Assembly: GCA_020024465.1 (NCBI GenBank)
Contig: JAHHTT010000063.1
Coordinates: forward strand, 1 to 12,273
From: Odoribacter sp.
GTDB taxonomy: Bacteria; Bacteroidota; Bacteroidia; Bacteroidales; Marinifilaceae
DNA length: 12,273 nucleotides
Reading direction: 5' to 3'
Shown here one piece after another: positions 6,058-12,273 of the stretch (position 1 is its first letter; each line of letters begins with the position of its first letter). The position numbers were made by a program, and so were the translations under genes. Under the pieces are notes generated by a model that did not search any database, was not told where the DNA came from, and was given only the letters and a program-made list of their open reading frames with translations.

Positions 6058-6330
6058 TTATTCCTGTGATTCTGAAAAAAAGAAATGATAAACGACCCAA
6101 GCCAATACAACGCTACCCGCAACTCCTCCGACACTCAATATAAAAGCCTGCCAACCAATCGTATCCCAATTGCCCAATATCGCATCATTTAATCCGACGG
6201 CTATCCCGAGTAAAAACAGCAACACCCAAATGGCAACGGTAATCAGACGAGACACCAAACCCAATCGTTTGTTCCTCAACAAATACCCTACCACTACACC
6301 ACTCAGCATAACAGCAACAATTTTAAACAT
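6058..6330 (-). CDS. LysO-family transporter, small (N-terminal) part
   Basis: 90-residue membrane protein with three hydrophobic segments (about 2-19, 29-47 and 60-85), a short basic loop RNKRLG and a charged tail. It corresponds to the N-terminal DUF340 part of one-piece LysO: the LLFLLGIAVGLND segment resembles the MFLVGISIGSDT segment of the partner, as expected for internally repeated transporter halves. It is first in the operon and has its own -7 box at 6356-6363. Alone it is too small to be an exporter, so I infer a complex with the product of the next gene. Confidence 0.8.
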   Translation of the reverse strand: MFKIVAVMLSGVVVGYLLRNKRLGLVSRLITVAIWVLLFLLGIAVGLNDAILGNWDTIGWQAFILSVGGVAGSVVLAWVVYHFFFSESQE

Positions 6331-6355
6331 AATATCCGTTTTTTATTTTACACCC

Positions 6356-6363
6356 CAAAATTA
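6356..6363 (-). promoter_or_regulatory. -7 box of the lysO operon
   Basis: On the minus strand TAATTTTG fits TAnnTTTG, 26 bases before the ATG at 6330. No clear -33 TTTG is present. It is the left arm of an inverted repeat whose right arm is the -7 box of the Nudix gene. Confidence 0.6.
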
Positions 6364-6375
6364 GCATTAATTTCC

Positions 6376-6383
6376 TAATTTTG
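6376..6383 (+). promoter_or_regulatory. -7 box of the Nudix gene
   Basis: TAATTTTG fits TAnnTTTG, 26 bases before the ATG at 6409. No clear -33 TTTG. The two divergent -7 boxes are 12 bases apart, so polymerase probably cannot occupy both promoters at once. Confidence 0.6.
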
Positions 6384-6408
6384 CAGTCAGAATCAAAAGA
6401 GAGAATTT

Positions 6409-7485
6409 ATGAAATCACTGAAAGGTTTAGCCCCATCAATCCTTTTGGTCATCATCTATTTTATTGCAGAAGAATTTGGGGGACCTGTTATTGGCTTGTA
6501 TGCTGCTATCGCATTGGGAACTATTGAATTTATTGTCACACGCATTCGCGAGAATGTTTGGGATAAAATGGTACTGTGGACTACTATATTTTTCTGTATT
6601 CCCGGAGCGATTGCCATGTATTCGGAAGGATCGCTTCTTTCACGGCTGCAACCTGCTGTCGTAGAAACAATATTATGCATCCTGATTGGTATCTTTGCAT
6701 TTTCAAGAATTGACCTGATAACGACACTACCGGCAGGTTACCGCAAAGAGGTACATTTTACAAAAACACAAATAGAAGGTATACGCCGCATGTTCCGCAT
6801 ACTGTTTTATCTGATTTGTACTCATACCTTACTGTCATTCGCAGCCCTATTGTTTATGCCGGAAAAGATAGCTGATTTCATCAGCAATCCTCTCCTTTAT
6901 ATTCTTGTCGGAGGGTATTTTCTTACATTATTTATCCGGAATAAAATTATCATTCACAAAATGAAAAAAGAAGAATGGCTTCCCATTGTCAATGAAACAG
7001 GAGGAGTAACAGGGAAAGCACCTCGCAGCGTATGCCATTCCGGTTCCAAACTGTTACATCCTGTAGTCCACCTTCACATTCTGAACAAACGGAATGAAGT
7101 ATTTCTGCAAAAAAGAAGTATGAAAAAGGATTTACTACCGGGCAAATGGGATACAGCAGTCGGCGGTCATATCGGCATCAACGAAAAACTCGAAACAGCC
7201 CTCAAACGGGAAACATTCGAAGAATTGGGAATCACCAACTTGGAAGCACAATTTCTAGGCTCTTATGTCTGGGAAAGTTCCCGTGAACGGGAATTGGTAT
7301 TTTCATTTCTCTGCAGACACTATGACCATATACACATTGACAACGATGAAGTCGACGAAGGACGTTTCTGGAGTATTGACGAAATTAACGAGGCGATACA
7401 TAAGGATCTTTTGACTCCCAATTTCATCCATGAATACAAATTATTGCTCAGCAAACTTCTCGGACATAAAAAAGGCGGTCTGTGA
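6409..7485 (+). CDS. Membrane-anchored Nudix hydrolase
   Basis: 358 residues in two parts. Residues 1-180 hold about six hydrophobic segments (near 9-27, 28-45, 55-72, 83-100, 128-150 and 160-177), with a weak look of septation protein IspZ/YciB. Residues 188-355 form a Nudix domain. Its box G253-x5-E259-x7-R267-E268-x-x-E271-E272-x-G274-I275 is complete, so it should hydrolyse a nucleoside-diphosphate-linked or diphosphate substrate with Mg2+. The lead-in (EEWLPIVNETGGVTGKAPRS, then LQKRS and PGKWDTAVGGH) is of the isopentenyl-diphosphate isomerase/YfcD-like subgroup. The substrate cannot be read from the sequence; the membrane part suggests a membrane-associated lipid or cell-envelope substrate. 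The last codons overlap the terminator of the convergent gene. Confidence 0.85.
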   Translation: MKSLKGLAPSILLVIIYFIAEEFGGPVIGLYAAIALGTIEFIVTRIRENVWDKMVLWTTIFFCIPGAIAMYSEGSLLSRLQPAVVETILCILIGIFAFSRIDLITTLPAGYRKEVHFTKTQIEGIRRMFRILFYLICTHTLLSFAALLFMPEKIADFISNPLLYILVGGYFLTLFIRNKIIIHKMKKEEWLPIVNETGGVTGKAPRSVCHSGSKLLHPVVHLHILNKRNEVFLQKRSMKKDLLPGKWDTAVGGHIGINEKLETALKRETFEELGITNLEAQFLGSYVWESSRERELVFSFLCRHYDHIHIDNDEVDEGRFWSIDEINEAIHKDLLTPNFIHEYKLLLSKLLGHKKGGL

Positions 7486-7495
7486 CAAACCGCCT
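7466..7495 (-). terminator. Terminator of the YqeY gene, inside the end of the Nudix gene
   Basis: On the minus strand AGGCGGT (7495-7489) pairs with ACCGCCT (7479-7473), and the stem is followed by six T's. The plus strand has no T-run after the stem, so it is one-directional. The hairpin spans the last codons and stop of the Nudix gene. Confidence 0.75.
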
Positions 7496-7519
7496 CACAC
7501 CTATTTTATAGGGAAATAT

Positions 7520-7969
7520 TTAAGCCAACAGTTCTTTTACTTTAGCAGAGATTGCCTTACCATCAGCCAAACCTGCCAATTTTTTGGTCGCCACACCCAT
7601 CACTTTGCCCATTTCCTGTGGAGTCTTTGCTCCTACTTCAGCAATAATCTCTTTTAACACTACTGTCAATTCATCTTCAGTAAGCTGTTTCGGCAAAAAC
7701 TCTTCCAACACGGCCACCTGTCCGCTCTCTTGTTCGTAAAGATCCTCTCTCCCCTGCTCTTTGTAAATTTGCGCCGATTCTTTGCCCTGTTTAGCCAACT
7801 TTTGAATCAATTTAATGCACTCAACATCATCAATCTGATCACCTGCACCCGGCTTTGTCTTCGCTTCCAAAATCACTTTTTTAATATTGCGCATGGTTTC
7901 CAAACGTACTTTATCATGGGCTTTCATCGCACTTTTAATGCCTTCATTTACTTTTTCTTCAATTGTCAT
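7520..7969 (-). CDS. GatB/YqeY domain protein
   Basis: 149 residues, the usual length for stand-alone YqeY proteins, soluble and cytosolic. It begins MTIEEKVNEGIKSAMKAHDK with helical RLETMRNIKKVILEAK, then QIYKEQGREDL, EFLPKQLTEDEL and a C-terminal MGKVMGVATKKL helix bundle. These are hallmarks of the family, whose domain is shared with the tRNA-binding tail of GatB in the Asp/Glu-tRNA amidotransferase. A tRNA-related role is inferred from that homology only; the stand-alone protein's function is not established. The frame stays open to 8035, but the -7 box at 8024-8031 lies downstream of that longer start, so the ATG at 7969 is preferred. Confidence 0.9.
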   Translation of the reverse strand: MTIEEKVNEGIKSAMKAHDKVRLETMRNIKKVILEAKTKPGAGDQIDDVECIKLIQKLAKQGKESAQIYKEQGREDLYEQESGQVAVLEEFLPKQLTEDELTVVLKEIIAEVGAKTPQEMGKVMGVATKKLAGLADGKAISAKVKELLA

Positions 7970-8023
7970 AATTCTATATTTTAAAAAATCCATCCAATCA
8001 ATAAACTCTTGAGAGCCATTGTC

Positions 8024-8031
8024 CAAAATTA
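8024..8031 (-). promoter_or_regulatory. -7 box of the YqeY gene
   Basis: On the minus strand TAATTTTG fits TAnnTTTG, giving a leader of about 45 bases before the ATG at 7969. The -33 region is not recognisable. Confidence 0.55.
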
Positions 8032-8124
8032 GCATTTATATTTTAAAACACACTGTCCCCCAGCTCAAATTTAACAGATAATATAAATTAACGTTCAAAA
8101 TATCCGACAACACAATATTTAGAG

Positions 8125-8132
8125 TATTTTTG
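8125..8132 (+). promoter_or_regulatory. -7 box of the outer-membrane barrel gene
   Basis: TATTTTTG fits TAnnTTTG and lies 19 bases before the ATG at 8152. No clear -33 TTTG is present. Confidence 0.55.
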
Positions 8133-8151
8133 TAACATATTAAGATACACT

Positions 8152-9381
8152 ATGAAAGTATTATTCGTGTTTTTAACGCTATTGATGTCCACCTCTGTTT
8201 TTGCCCAGCAAAATACAATGGTCCCCACAACTTCGACAGACTCACTTCTGAAAACAAAATGGACTGAAAGCCAACTAAAGCAGTTCCAACGACAACACAG
8301 ACGCGATTCCATACGCGCCCATAAAAAAATGTGGATTTCCATCTTGGGCGGACCGTCCTACAATCCGGAAGCATCGCTTGGTATAGGAGGAGCCATGCTG
8401 ATGACCTTCCGCATGAATCCTCAGGACACTGTCAGCCAGCGCTCATTTATACCCGTAGGATTTAATATTTCAATCAACGGGACATTCATTGCCGCAGGAG
8501 CCGGCACCCTGTTCTTCAATGAAAACAAATTCCGCATCTATATAAAATACGGATACCGTACAGAACCTTCCAATTTTTACGGCATCGGCTACAACGAAAT
8601 TAAAGCGGCAGAAAATTTAAACGATCTTTATGGAAAAGATTCTGTCACTTTTCATAAAGCAAATGTCCAATTCTTTCCGCGTTTTGTCTGGGAAGTCAAA
8701 CCACACATCTACGTCGGAGCATTATTGGATTTCAATTACAGCAAATCCAAGGACATGCCCGGATGGATGACAGCCAATCCACAAATCATCAAATTCGGTC
8801 ATAAATATCACAACATCGGTATCGGTGCTTTACTTCAATATGACACCCGAGACGATATCGCAACCCCTTTTTCCGGAATATTTTTGAGCGCCATGGGTTC
8901 CATATACGGCAAGTATCTGGGAGGGAAAAATAACTATGAAATGGTTGAATTGGAATACCGCCAATTCAAACAAATGTTTAAACGCCGCAGCACTCTTGCC
9001 TGGACTGCGAAAACACAAATCAGCATAGACAATGTCCCTTATACGGAACTTCCCGGATTCGGCAATCCATTTGACCTGCGAGGCTATATCTGGGGGAAAT
9101 ACAGAGACAAATCTATGGCATATGGTATTGTCGAATACCGCCATATGTTCATGTCGCAGGAAGCCTATGAACGCGGTGCTTTTTGGTCAAAATTCGGTGT
9201 AGTAGGCTGGGTCGGAACCGGAACCATCGGAAAAACGCCTGCCGACTGGAGCCAATGGAAACTCAATTACGGTCTCGGGCTTCGCATCCAACTCCAACCC
9301 CGTAAGAATTTCCGTCTGGACATCGGCAAAGGACCCGGACAAAAATGGGGTGTATATATGAATATGACTGAAGCATTTTAA
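8152..9381 (+). CDS. Outer-membrane beta-barrel protein, Omp85/BamA-TamA-like C-terminal domain
   Basis: 409 residues. A signal peptide covers 1-18 (MKVLFVFLTL..., cleavage after VFA). A polar, basic, helical linker follows to about 60, and then alternating hydrophobic/polar strands run to the end. Features of the Omp85 surface-antigen barrel are YDTRDD (230-235) with a following FSG turn, and the P-F-D-L-R-G-Y motif (306-312), equivalent to the conserved R-G-Y/F loop that folds into the barrel. The chain ends in phenylalanine, as outer-membrane barrels commonly do. No POTRA domains precede the barrel, so it is unlikely to be BamA itself. Bacteroidetes carry many such short members of unknown role. 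It stands alone, divergent from yqeY. Confidence 0.8.
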   Translation: MKVLFVFLTLLMSTSVFAQQNTMVPTTSTDSLLKTKWTESQLKQFQRQHRRDSIRAHKKMWISILGGPSYNPEASLGIGGAMLMTFRMNPQDTVSQRSFIPVGFNISINGTFIAAGAGTLFFNENKFRIYIKYGYRTEPSNFYGIGYNEIKAAENLNDLYGKDSVTFHKANVQFFPRFVWEVKPHIYVGALLDFNYSKSKDMPGWMTANPQIIKFGHKYHNIGIGALLQYDTRDDIATPFSGIFLSAMGSIYGKYLGGKNNYEMVELEYRQFKQMFKRRSTLAWTAKTQISIDNVPYTELPGFGNPFDLRGYIWGKYRDKSMAYGIVEYRHMFMSQEAYERGAFWSKFGVVGWVGTGTIGKTPADWSQWKLNYGLGLRIQLQPRKNFRLDIGKGPGQKWGVYMNMTEAF

Positions 9382-9384
9382 CAA

Positions 9385-9430
9385 GCGATCGGACAAATTC
9401 GTCCAATCGCCCGACATACATACCTTTTTT
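9385..9430 (+). terminator. Weak terminator after the barrel gene
   Basis: GCGATCGGAC (9385-9394) pairs with GTCCAATCGC (9401-9410) with one C/A mismatch and a 6-base loop. The T-run (9425-9430) comes 14 bases after the stem, so intrinsic termination is uncertain. It lies in the 55-base gap between convergent genes. Confidence 0.35.
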
Positions 9431-9436
9431 ATGAAT

Positions 9437-10609
9437 CTAAGATTCTCTTTTTATCGCCCGCTTTATTCTTTCCAGACCTTGCTGTACCACGCTACGCGGG
9501 CATCCGATATTCATACGCCGGAATCCACGTCCCTCTTCCCCGAAGGTCAATCCGTCATTCAAGGCTATCTTACCATCACGTAATAAACGTTTTCCACATT
9601 CTTCATGCGTCAAACCGGTCCCGTTAAAATCCAACCACAACAGAAAAGAGCCTTCCGGACGACACATTTTCACATCAGGCAGTTCATGACACAAATATCT
9701 CTCAACCAAATCAATGTTACCATTGATATACAACAACAGCTCATCCAACCATTCTTCCCCATTACGATAGGCTGCTTTCAAAGCAACGTGACCGAAAATA
9801 TTTCCCGAATCCAAATGCAATGACAGTAATTCCTTATTGTAACATTCCAACAACTGCGGATTGGAAGCGACAACCACAGAATTCATCATCCCTGCAATGT
9901 TAAATGTTTTACTGGGAGCCATTACTGTCAGCGTACGCTCTGCTATTTCGGGAGATACAGATGCCATCACCGTATGTCGACAGCCCGGTAAAGTCAAGTC
10001 CGCATGAATTTCATCCGACAATATGACCACTCCGTACCTGCAGCACAAATCACCGATCCTTTTTAATTCCGCTTTCGTCCATTCTCTTCCTACCGGATTA
10101 TGTGAATTACACAAAATCATCATTTTCACCCCGTTCTTCAGCCCATTCTCAAGTTTTTCCCAATCGATCATATAATACCCGTTTTTCCTATATAAAGGAC
10201 AACAGACCAATTCTCTATCATTCTCTTTCACTACAGAAAAAAAAGGCGGATACACCGGAGTCAGAATCAATATTTTATCTCCCGATTCCGAAAATGCCCT
10301 TACCGATAAGGCCAATGCTGTCACTACTCCCGGACTGGAGGAAAGCCATGTCGTTTCAACCGTCCATCCATGTCGTCGTCTCACCCACTCACAGAAAGCC
10401 TCTTTCCCCTCCTGAGAACGGAAAGTATAACCATAAATGCCGTGATTGCCACATTCCAGGACAGCTTTCTTTATAGCAGGTGCCACTTCAAAATCCATGT
10501 CAGCAATCCACATCGGCAGAACATCTGCGCACCCCATTTCCTGTTGCACTCCGTCGTATTTCATACAATCCGTACCACGACGTTCTATTATTCTATCAAA
10601 ATCAAACAT
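9437..10609 (-). CDS. MalY/PatB-type PLP-dependent C-S lyase (cystathionine beta-lyase-like)
   Basis: 390 residues, the usual length for the family, cytosolic. Fold-type I aminotransferase-like enzyme that should cleave the C-S bond of cystathionine or related S-conjugates, giving homocysteine (or a thiol), pyruvate and ammonia. The start MFDFDRIIERRGTDCMKYD with LPMWIADMDF (31-40) is the MalY/PatB signature. Cofactor residues are visible: N171 in HNPVG, D199 in SDEIHADL, and the Schiff-base K234 in APSKTFNIAG; RRMNIGCPR near the end carries the arginine expected to bind the substrate carboxylate. The frame is open to 10651, but the ATG at 10609 begins the family's normal N-terminus. It follows the terminator at 10650-10690, so it is probably transcribed alone. 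Confidence 0.9.
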   Translation of the reverse strand: MFDFDRIIERRGTDCMKYDGVQQEMGCADVLPMWIADMDFEVAPAIKKAVLECGNHGIYGYTFRSQEGKEAFCEWVRRRHGWTVETTWLSSSPGVVTALALSVRAFSESGDKILILTPVYPPFFSVVKENDRELVCCPLYRKNGYYMIDWEKLENGLKNGVKMMILCNSHNPVGREWTKAELKRIGDLCCRYGVVILSDEIHADLTLPGCRHTVMASVSPEIAERTLTVMAPSKTFNIAGMMNSVVVASNPQLLECYNKELLSLHLDSGNIFGHVALKAAYRNGEEWLDELLLYINGNIDLVERYLCHELPDVKMCRPEGSFLLWLDFNGTGLTHEECGKRLLRDGKIALNDGLTFGEEGRGFRRMNIGCPRSVVQQGLERIKRAIKRES

Positions 10610-10649
10610 AATCCAGCTATTAAAAGTTTCAAATTCCGACCTAATATAC

Positions 10650-10690
10650 AAAAAAATACCGACAAAAGGATGCTTCTGTCAGTATTTTTT
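10650..10690 (-). terminator. Terminator of the TlpA-family operon
   Basis: AAAAAATACCGACA (10651-10664) and TGTCAGTATTTTTT (10677-10690) form a 14-bp stem with a single G-T pair and a 12-base loop. On the minus strand it lies just after the TlpA-family gene and ends in a run of seven T's. A's on the far side could make it partly bidirectional. Confidence 0.85.
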
Positions 10691-10709
10691 TACAAATGCC
10701 CGATTCCGA

Positions 10710-11822
10710 TTATTTATCCAACAGTCCTTTCACCGTTTTTATCATGTATTCGCCGCGTAATCCTTTGGCTTTAATCGTTCCGTCAGGAGCAATCAGGAAT
10801 ATAGCCGGAATTCCATGTACATTATATCCCTTGCCCACAGGGCTATCCAAAGCTTTCAAGTCGCAAAGCACGGTCCAGGGCAGAGAATGTTCATTCATAT
10901 CATTCAGCCACGTATTCCGGTCTTTATCAACATAAATGGTAAACATCTCCAGATTTTTACCCTTAGTCTCATTGTAAAGTTGCTGCAAATAAGGGATTTC
11001 CTTTTTACACCAACCACACCATGACGCTGTAAACTCTATCAACACATATTTACCCCGATAATCCGAAAGTTTAAATATTTTACCATCAACATCAGGCAAT
11101 TCAAAATCAAATGCCATGGCACCAATACCGATTTTCTTTTCACGGGCCAGATCTGCTGACAAATGTTTAATATAAGGATCTTCATATTGGGATGAATCCA
11201 AAGCTGTCAACAACTCTTCCAACATAGCCGGACGCGTCACATTAAAGTTCGAAAAAATAATATAAGGAATTGCTTTATTGGTACTATAATTCTCTGCTCC
11301 CAACACATACTCCTTCACCTTCTCATAGGCAGCATCATACTCTCCAGCTAAAGCTGCATAAAGTTGTTTATCTGTTTTTAATGCTTCATTCCTTCTTGCC
11401 TCTATCTGATTAAAGGCTTCGAACACTGACTCTCCTTTTTTCATAATCCGGACATATTCATCATTTGTTTTGCTGCCTTCTATTTTTACAGAAGCCAGAT
11501 TCTTTATACTTCCGGCTATTCTGACATGACTGTTATCCATCAAAATGCCGAAACTACCCAAGAAATCTTCACCTTTCATCAACGAAAAGACCAGCATCTC
11601 CGGATGTTCCAGCTTACCGGTATAAGTAAACTTACCATTTATCACATCAACAGTATCAATAAACCAAGACTTCATTACCGGCACGTTTTCACTCACCATC
11701 AACTGCAAACCATCAGAAGCATCTGTAAATTCGCCTCTGATTACAAATCCATCACTTCTGGGAGTACAGGCTACTGCCCACCAAAACAATAACACTCCTG
11801 TCAACAATCTATATTTTTCCAT
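10710..11822 (-). CDS. TlpA-family thioredoxin-like lipoprotein with DUF4369 domain
   Basis: 370 residues. Signal peptide with lipobox: MEKYRLLTGVLLFWWAVAC, C19 being the lipidated cysteine, so it is anchored to the periplasmic face of a membrane or to the outer membrane. A DUF4369-type beta domain (about 24-115) is followed by a helical linker (120-230). The thioredoxin fold (about 233-370) has the redox motif W268-C269-G270-W271-C272 and the cis-proline in HGIPAIFLI. Likely a thiol-disulfide oxidoreductase acting on exported proteins. A GTG at 11834 would add four residues, but the ATG at 11822 fits the signal peptide. The upstream gene's stop (11826-11824) is one base before this ATG, so the two are co-transcribed and probably translationally coupled. 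Confidence 0.9.
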   Translation of the reverse strand: MEKYRLLTGVLLFWWAVACTPRSDGFVIRGEFTDASDGLQLMVSENVPVMKSWFIDTVDVINGKFTYTGKLEHPEMLVFSLMKGEDFLGSFGILMDNSHVRIAGSIKNLASVKIEGSKTNDEYVRIMKKGESVFEAFNQIEARRNEALKTDKQLYAALAGEYDAAYEKVKEYVLGAENYSTNKAIPYIIFSNFNVTRPAMLEELLTALDSSQYEDPYIKHLSADLAREKKIGIGAMAFDFELPDVDGKIFKLSDYRGKYVLIEFTASWCGWCKKEIPYLQQLYNETKGKNLEMFTIYVDKDRNTWLNDMNEHSLPWTVLCDLKALDSPVGKGYNVHGIPAIFLIAPDGTIKAKGLRGEYMIKTVKGLLDK

Positions 11823-11823
11823 A

Positions 11824-12273
11824 TTACATTCCACTTATTAATAATTGATTACCTACCTTATACAAAATGTCTTTTACCTTTCCTCCCACCGTATACAATT
11901 TACCGTCTTTAATTTCCCCTCCTCCAACATAAGACACATCTACCACTCCAAAATCACTGGTTCCATTACCATTATCGAAAGCAATTCCCAGTTCCATCTG
12001 GTCCAGACGGTTCATTCCGATTTCCACTATCGGCTTTTCATAAGTTTTCAACAGACTCAATTTCATCATCATGTGATCAAAAGTATATAGCTTGTTGTCA
12101 CTCGCAATATACAGGCGATTACCTCTGTTACAATATGCAAAACGGGTATTCTCATTGATAACATCACCGCCCCATACAACCGGCTTACCGCCGGTCCCCA
12201 AAAGCGGCGTTTGCTTCATGGAAAGATAAGTCAGACTTCCCGTCAACATTTTAGGCCATACCTGAAAATTCAT
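11824..12273 (-). CDS. PKD-like-family surface lipoprotein, C-terminal part (cut by window edge)
   Basis: The last 149 codons of a gene that probably continues past the right edge; the ATG exactly at the edge is likely an internal methionine. The visible part is all beta strands with repeated W/Y-G/D turns (VVWGGDVINENTRFAYCNRG; RLYIASDNKLYTFD; ELGIAFDNGN; KLYTVGGKVKDILYKVGNQ), like the propeller-type C-terminal half of Bacteroidales PKD-like (PF16407-type) lipoproteins. Those proteins often sit at the end of loci with SusC/SusD-like genes and a TlpA-family gene, which agrees with the coupled gene downstream. The family call is from memory of the pattern. No signal peptide or PKD domain is inside the window. 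Confidence 0.55.
   Translation of the reverse strand: MNFQVWPKMLTGSLTYLSMKQTPLLGTGGKPVVWGGDVINENTRFAYCNRGNRLYIASDNKLYTFDHMMMKLSLLKTYEKPIVEIGMNRLDQMELGIAFDNGNGTSDFGVVDVSYVGGGEIKDGKLYTVGGKVKDILYKVGNQLLISGM

Noticed and set aside
7970..8035. Longer YqeY start giving 171 residues
   Set aside because: The added residues are not in the family, and the -7 box at 8024-8031 is downstream of that start codon.
8088..8374. Minus-strand frames over the start of the barrel gene
   Set aside because: They lie antisense to a clear signal peptide and to the promoter region, and show no domain.
10102..10774. Plus-strand frames of 100-134 codons opposite the C-S lyase gene
   Set aside because: The lyase frame shows full family motifs; the opposite frames are low-complexity shadows that cross a terminator.
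1..12273. CRISPR array, tRNA, insertion sequence or phage genes
   Set aside because: No regularly spaced repeats, no cloverleaf with the conserved TTCGAATC-type arm, no transposase or integrase motif and no terminal inverted repeats were seen by eye.

Overview
The window looks like chromosomal DNA of a gut-type Bacteroidales bacterium (Bacteroides, Parabacteroides or a close relative; I cannot fix the genus). It is AT-rich. Most gene starts are preceded by the Bacteroidetes -7 element TAnnTTTG, in one case with a TTTG -33 box exactly 19 bases upstream. The proteins are typical of the order: an ECF sigma factor of the FecI-like type, WG-repeat and TonB-C proteins, a DUF4369/TlpA lipoprotein and a split LysO exporter.

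Left part (1-3132), accessory in character. A minus-strand ECF sigma factor gene (104-676) reads out of the left edge, toward what is probably its anti-sigma partner. Upstream of it lies a broken remnant of a Spi (C10 protease propeptide/inhibitor) domain. Then come two plus-strand genes: a secreted lipocalin-like/TonB-C protein, and a WG-repeat-type protein that overlaps its end in another frame, lacks its own signal peptide and has no convincing start. A 403-base non-coding stretch follows. It holds a consensus promoter, a possible 44-codon ORF and two strong LacI/GalR-type operator palindromes.

Centre (3133-5410), core metabolism. There are two tandem type I GAPDH genes, 334 residues each and 73% identical by hand count. 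Each is followed by a terminator built on the same stem core. The downstream copy is canonical. The upstream copy, the one behind the operators, departs from the family consensus in the NAD-contacting S-loop. This suggests one housekeeping enzyme and one regulated, specialised one.

Right part (5420-12273). A two-gene LysO-type lysine exporter (minus strand) shares a tightly packed divergent promoter region with a membrane-anchored Nudix hydrolase gene (plus strand). A GatB/YqeY-domain gene (minus) and an outer-membrane Omp85-type barrel gene (plus) form another divergent pair. A MalY/PatB-type C-S lyase gene (minus) follows. Upstream of it, after a strong terminator, is the end of a minus-strand operon in which a PKD-like-type surface protein gene (cut by the right edge) is coupled, with a 1-base gap, to a TlpA/DUF4369 thioredoxin-like lipoprotein gene.

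No RNA gene, insertion sequence, CRISPR array or phage gene was recognised. The most interesting places are the GAPDH pair with its LacI-type operators, the TonB-C/WG gene junction, and the Spi remnant beside the sigma factor gene. I did not find a clear-cut undescribed multi-gene system.
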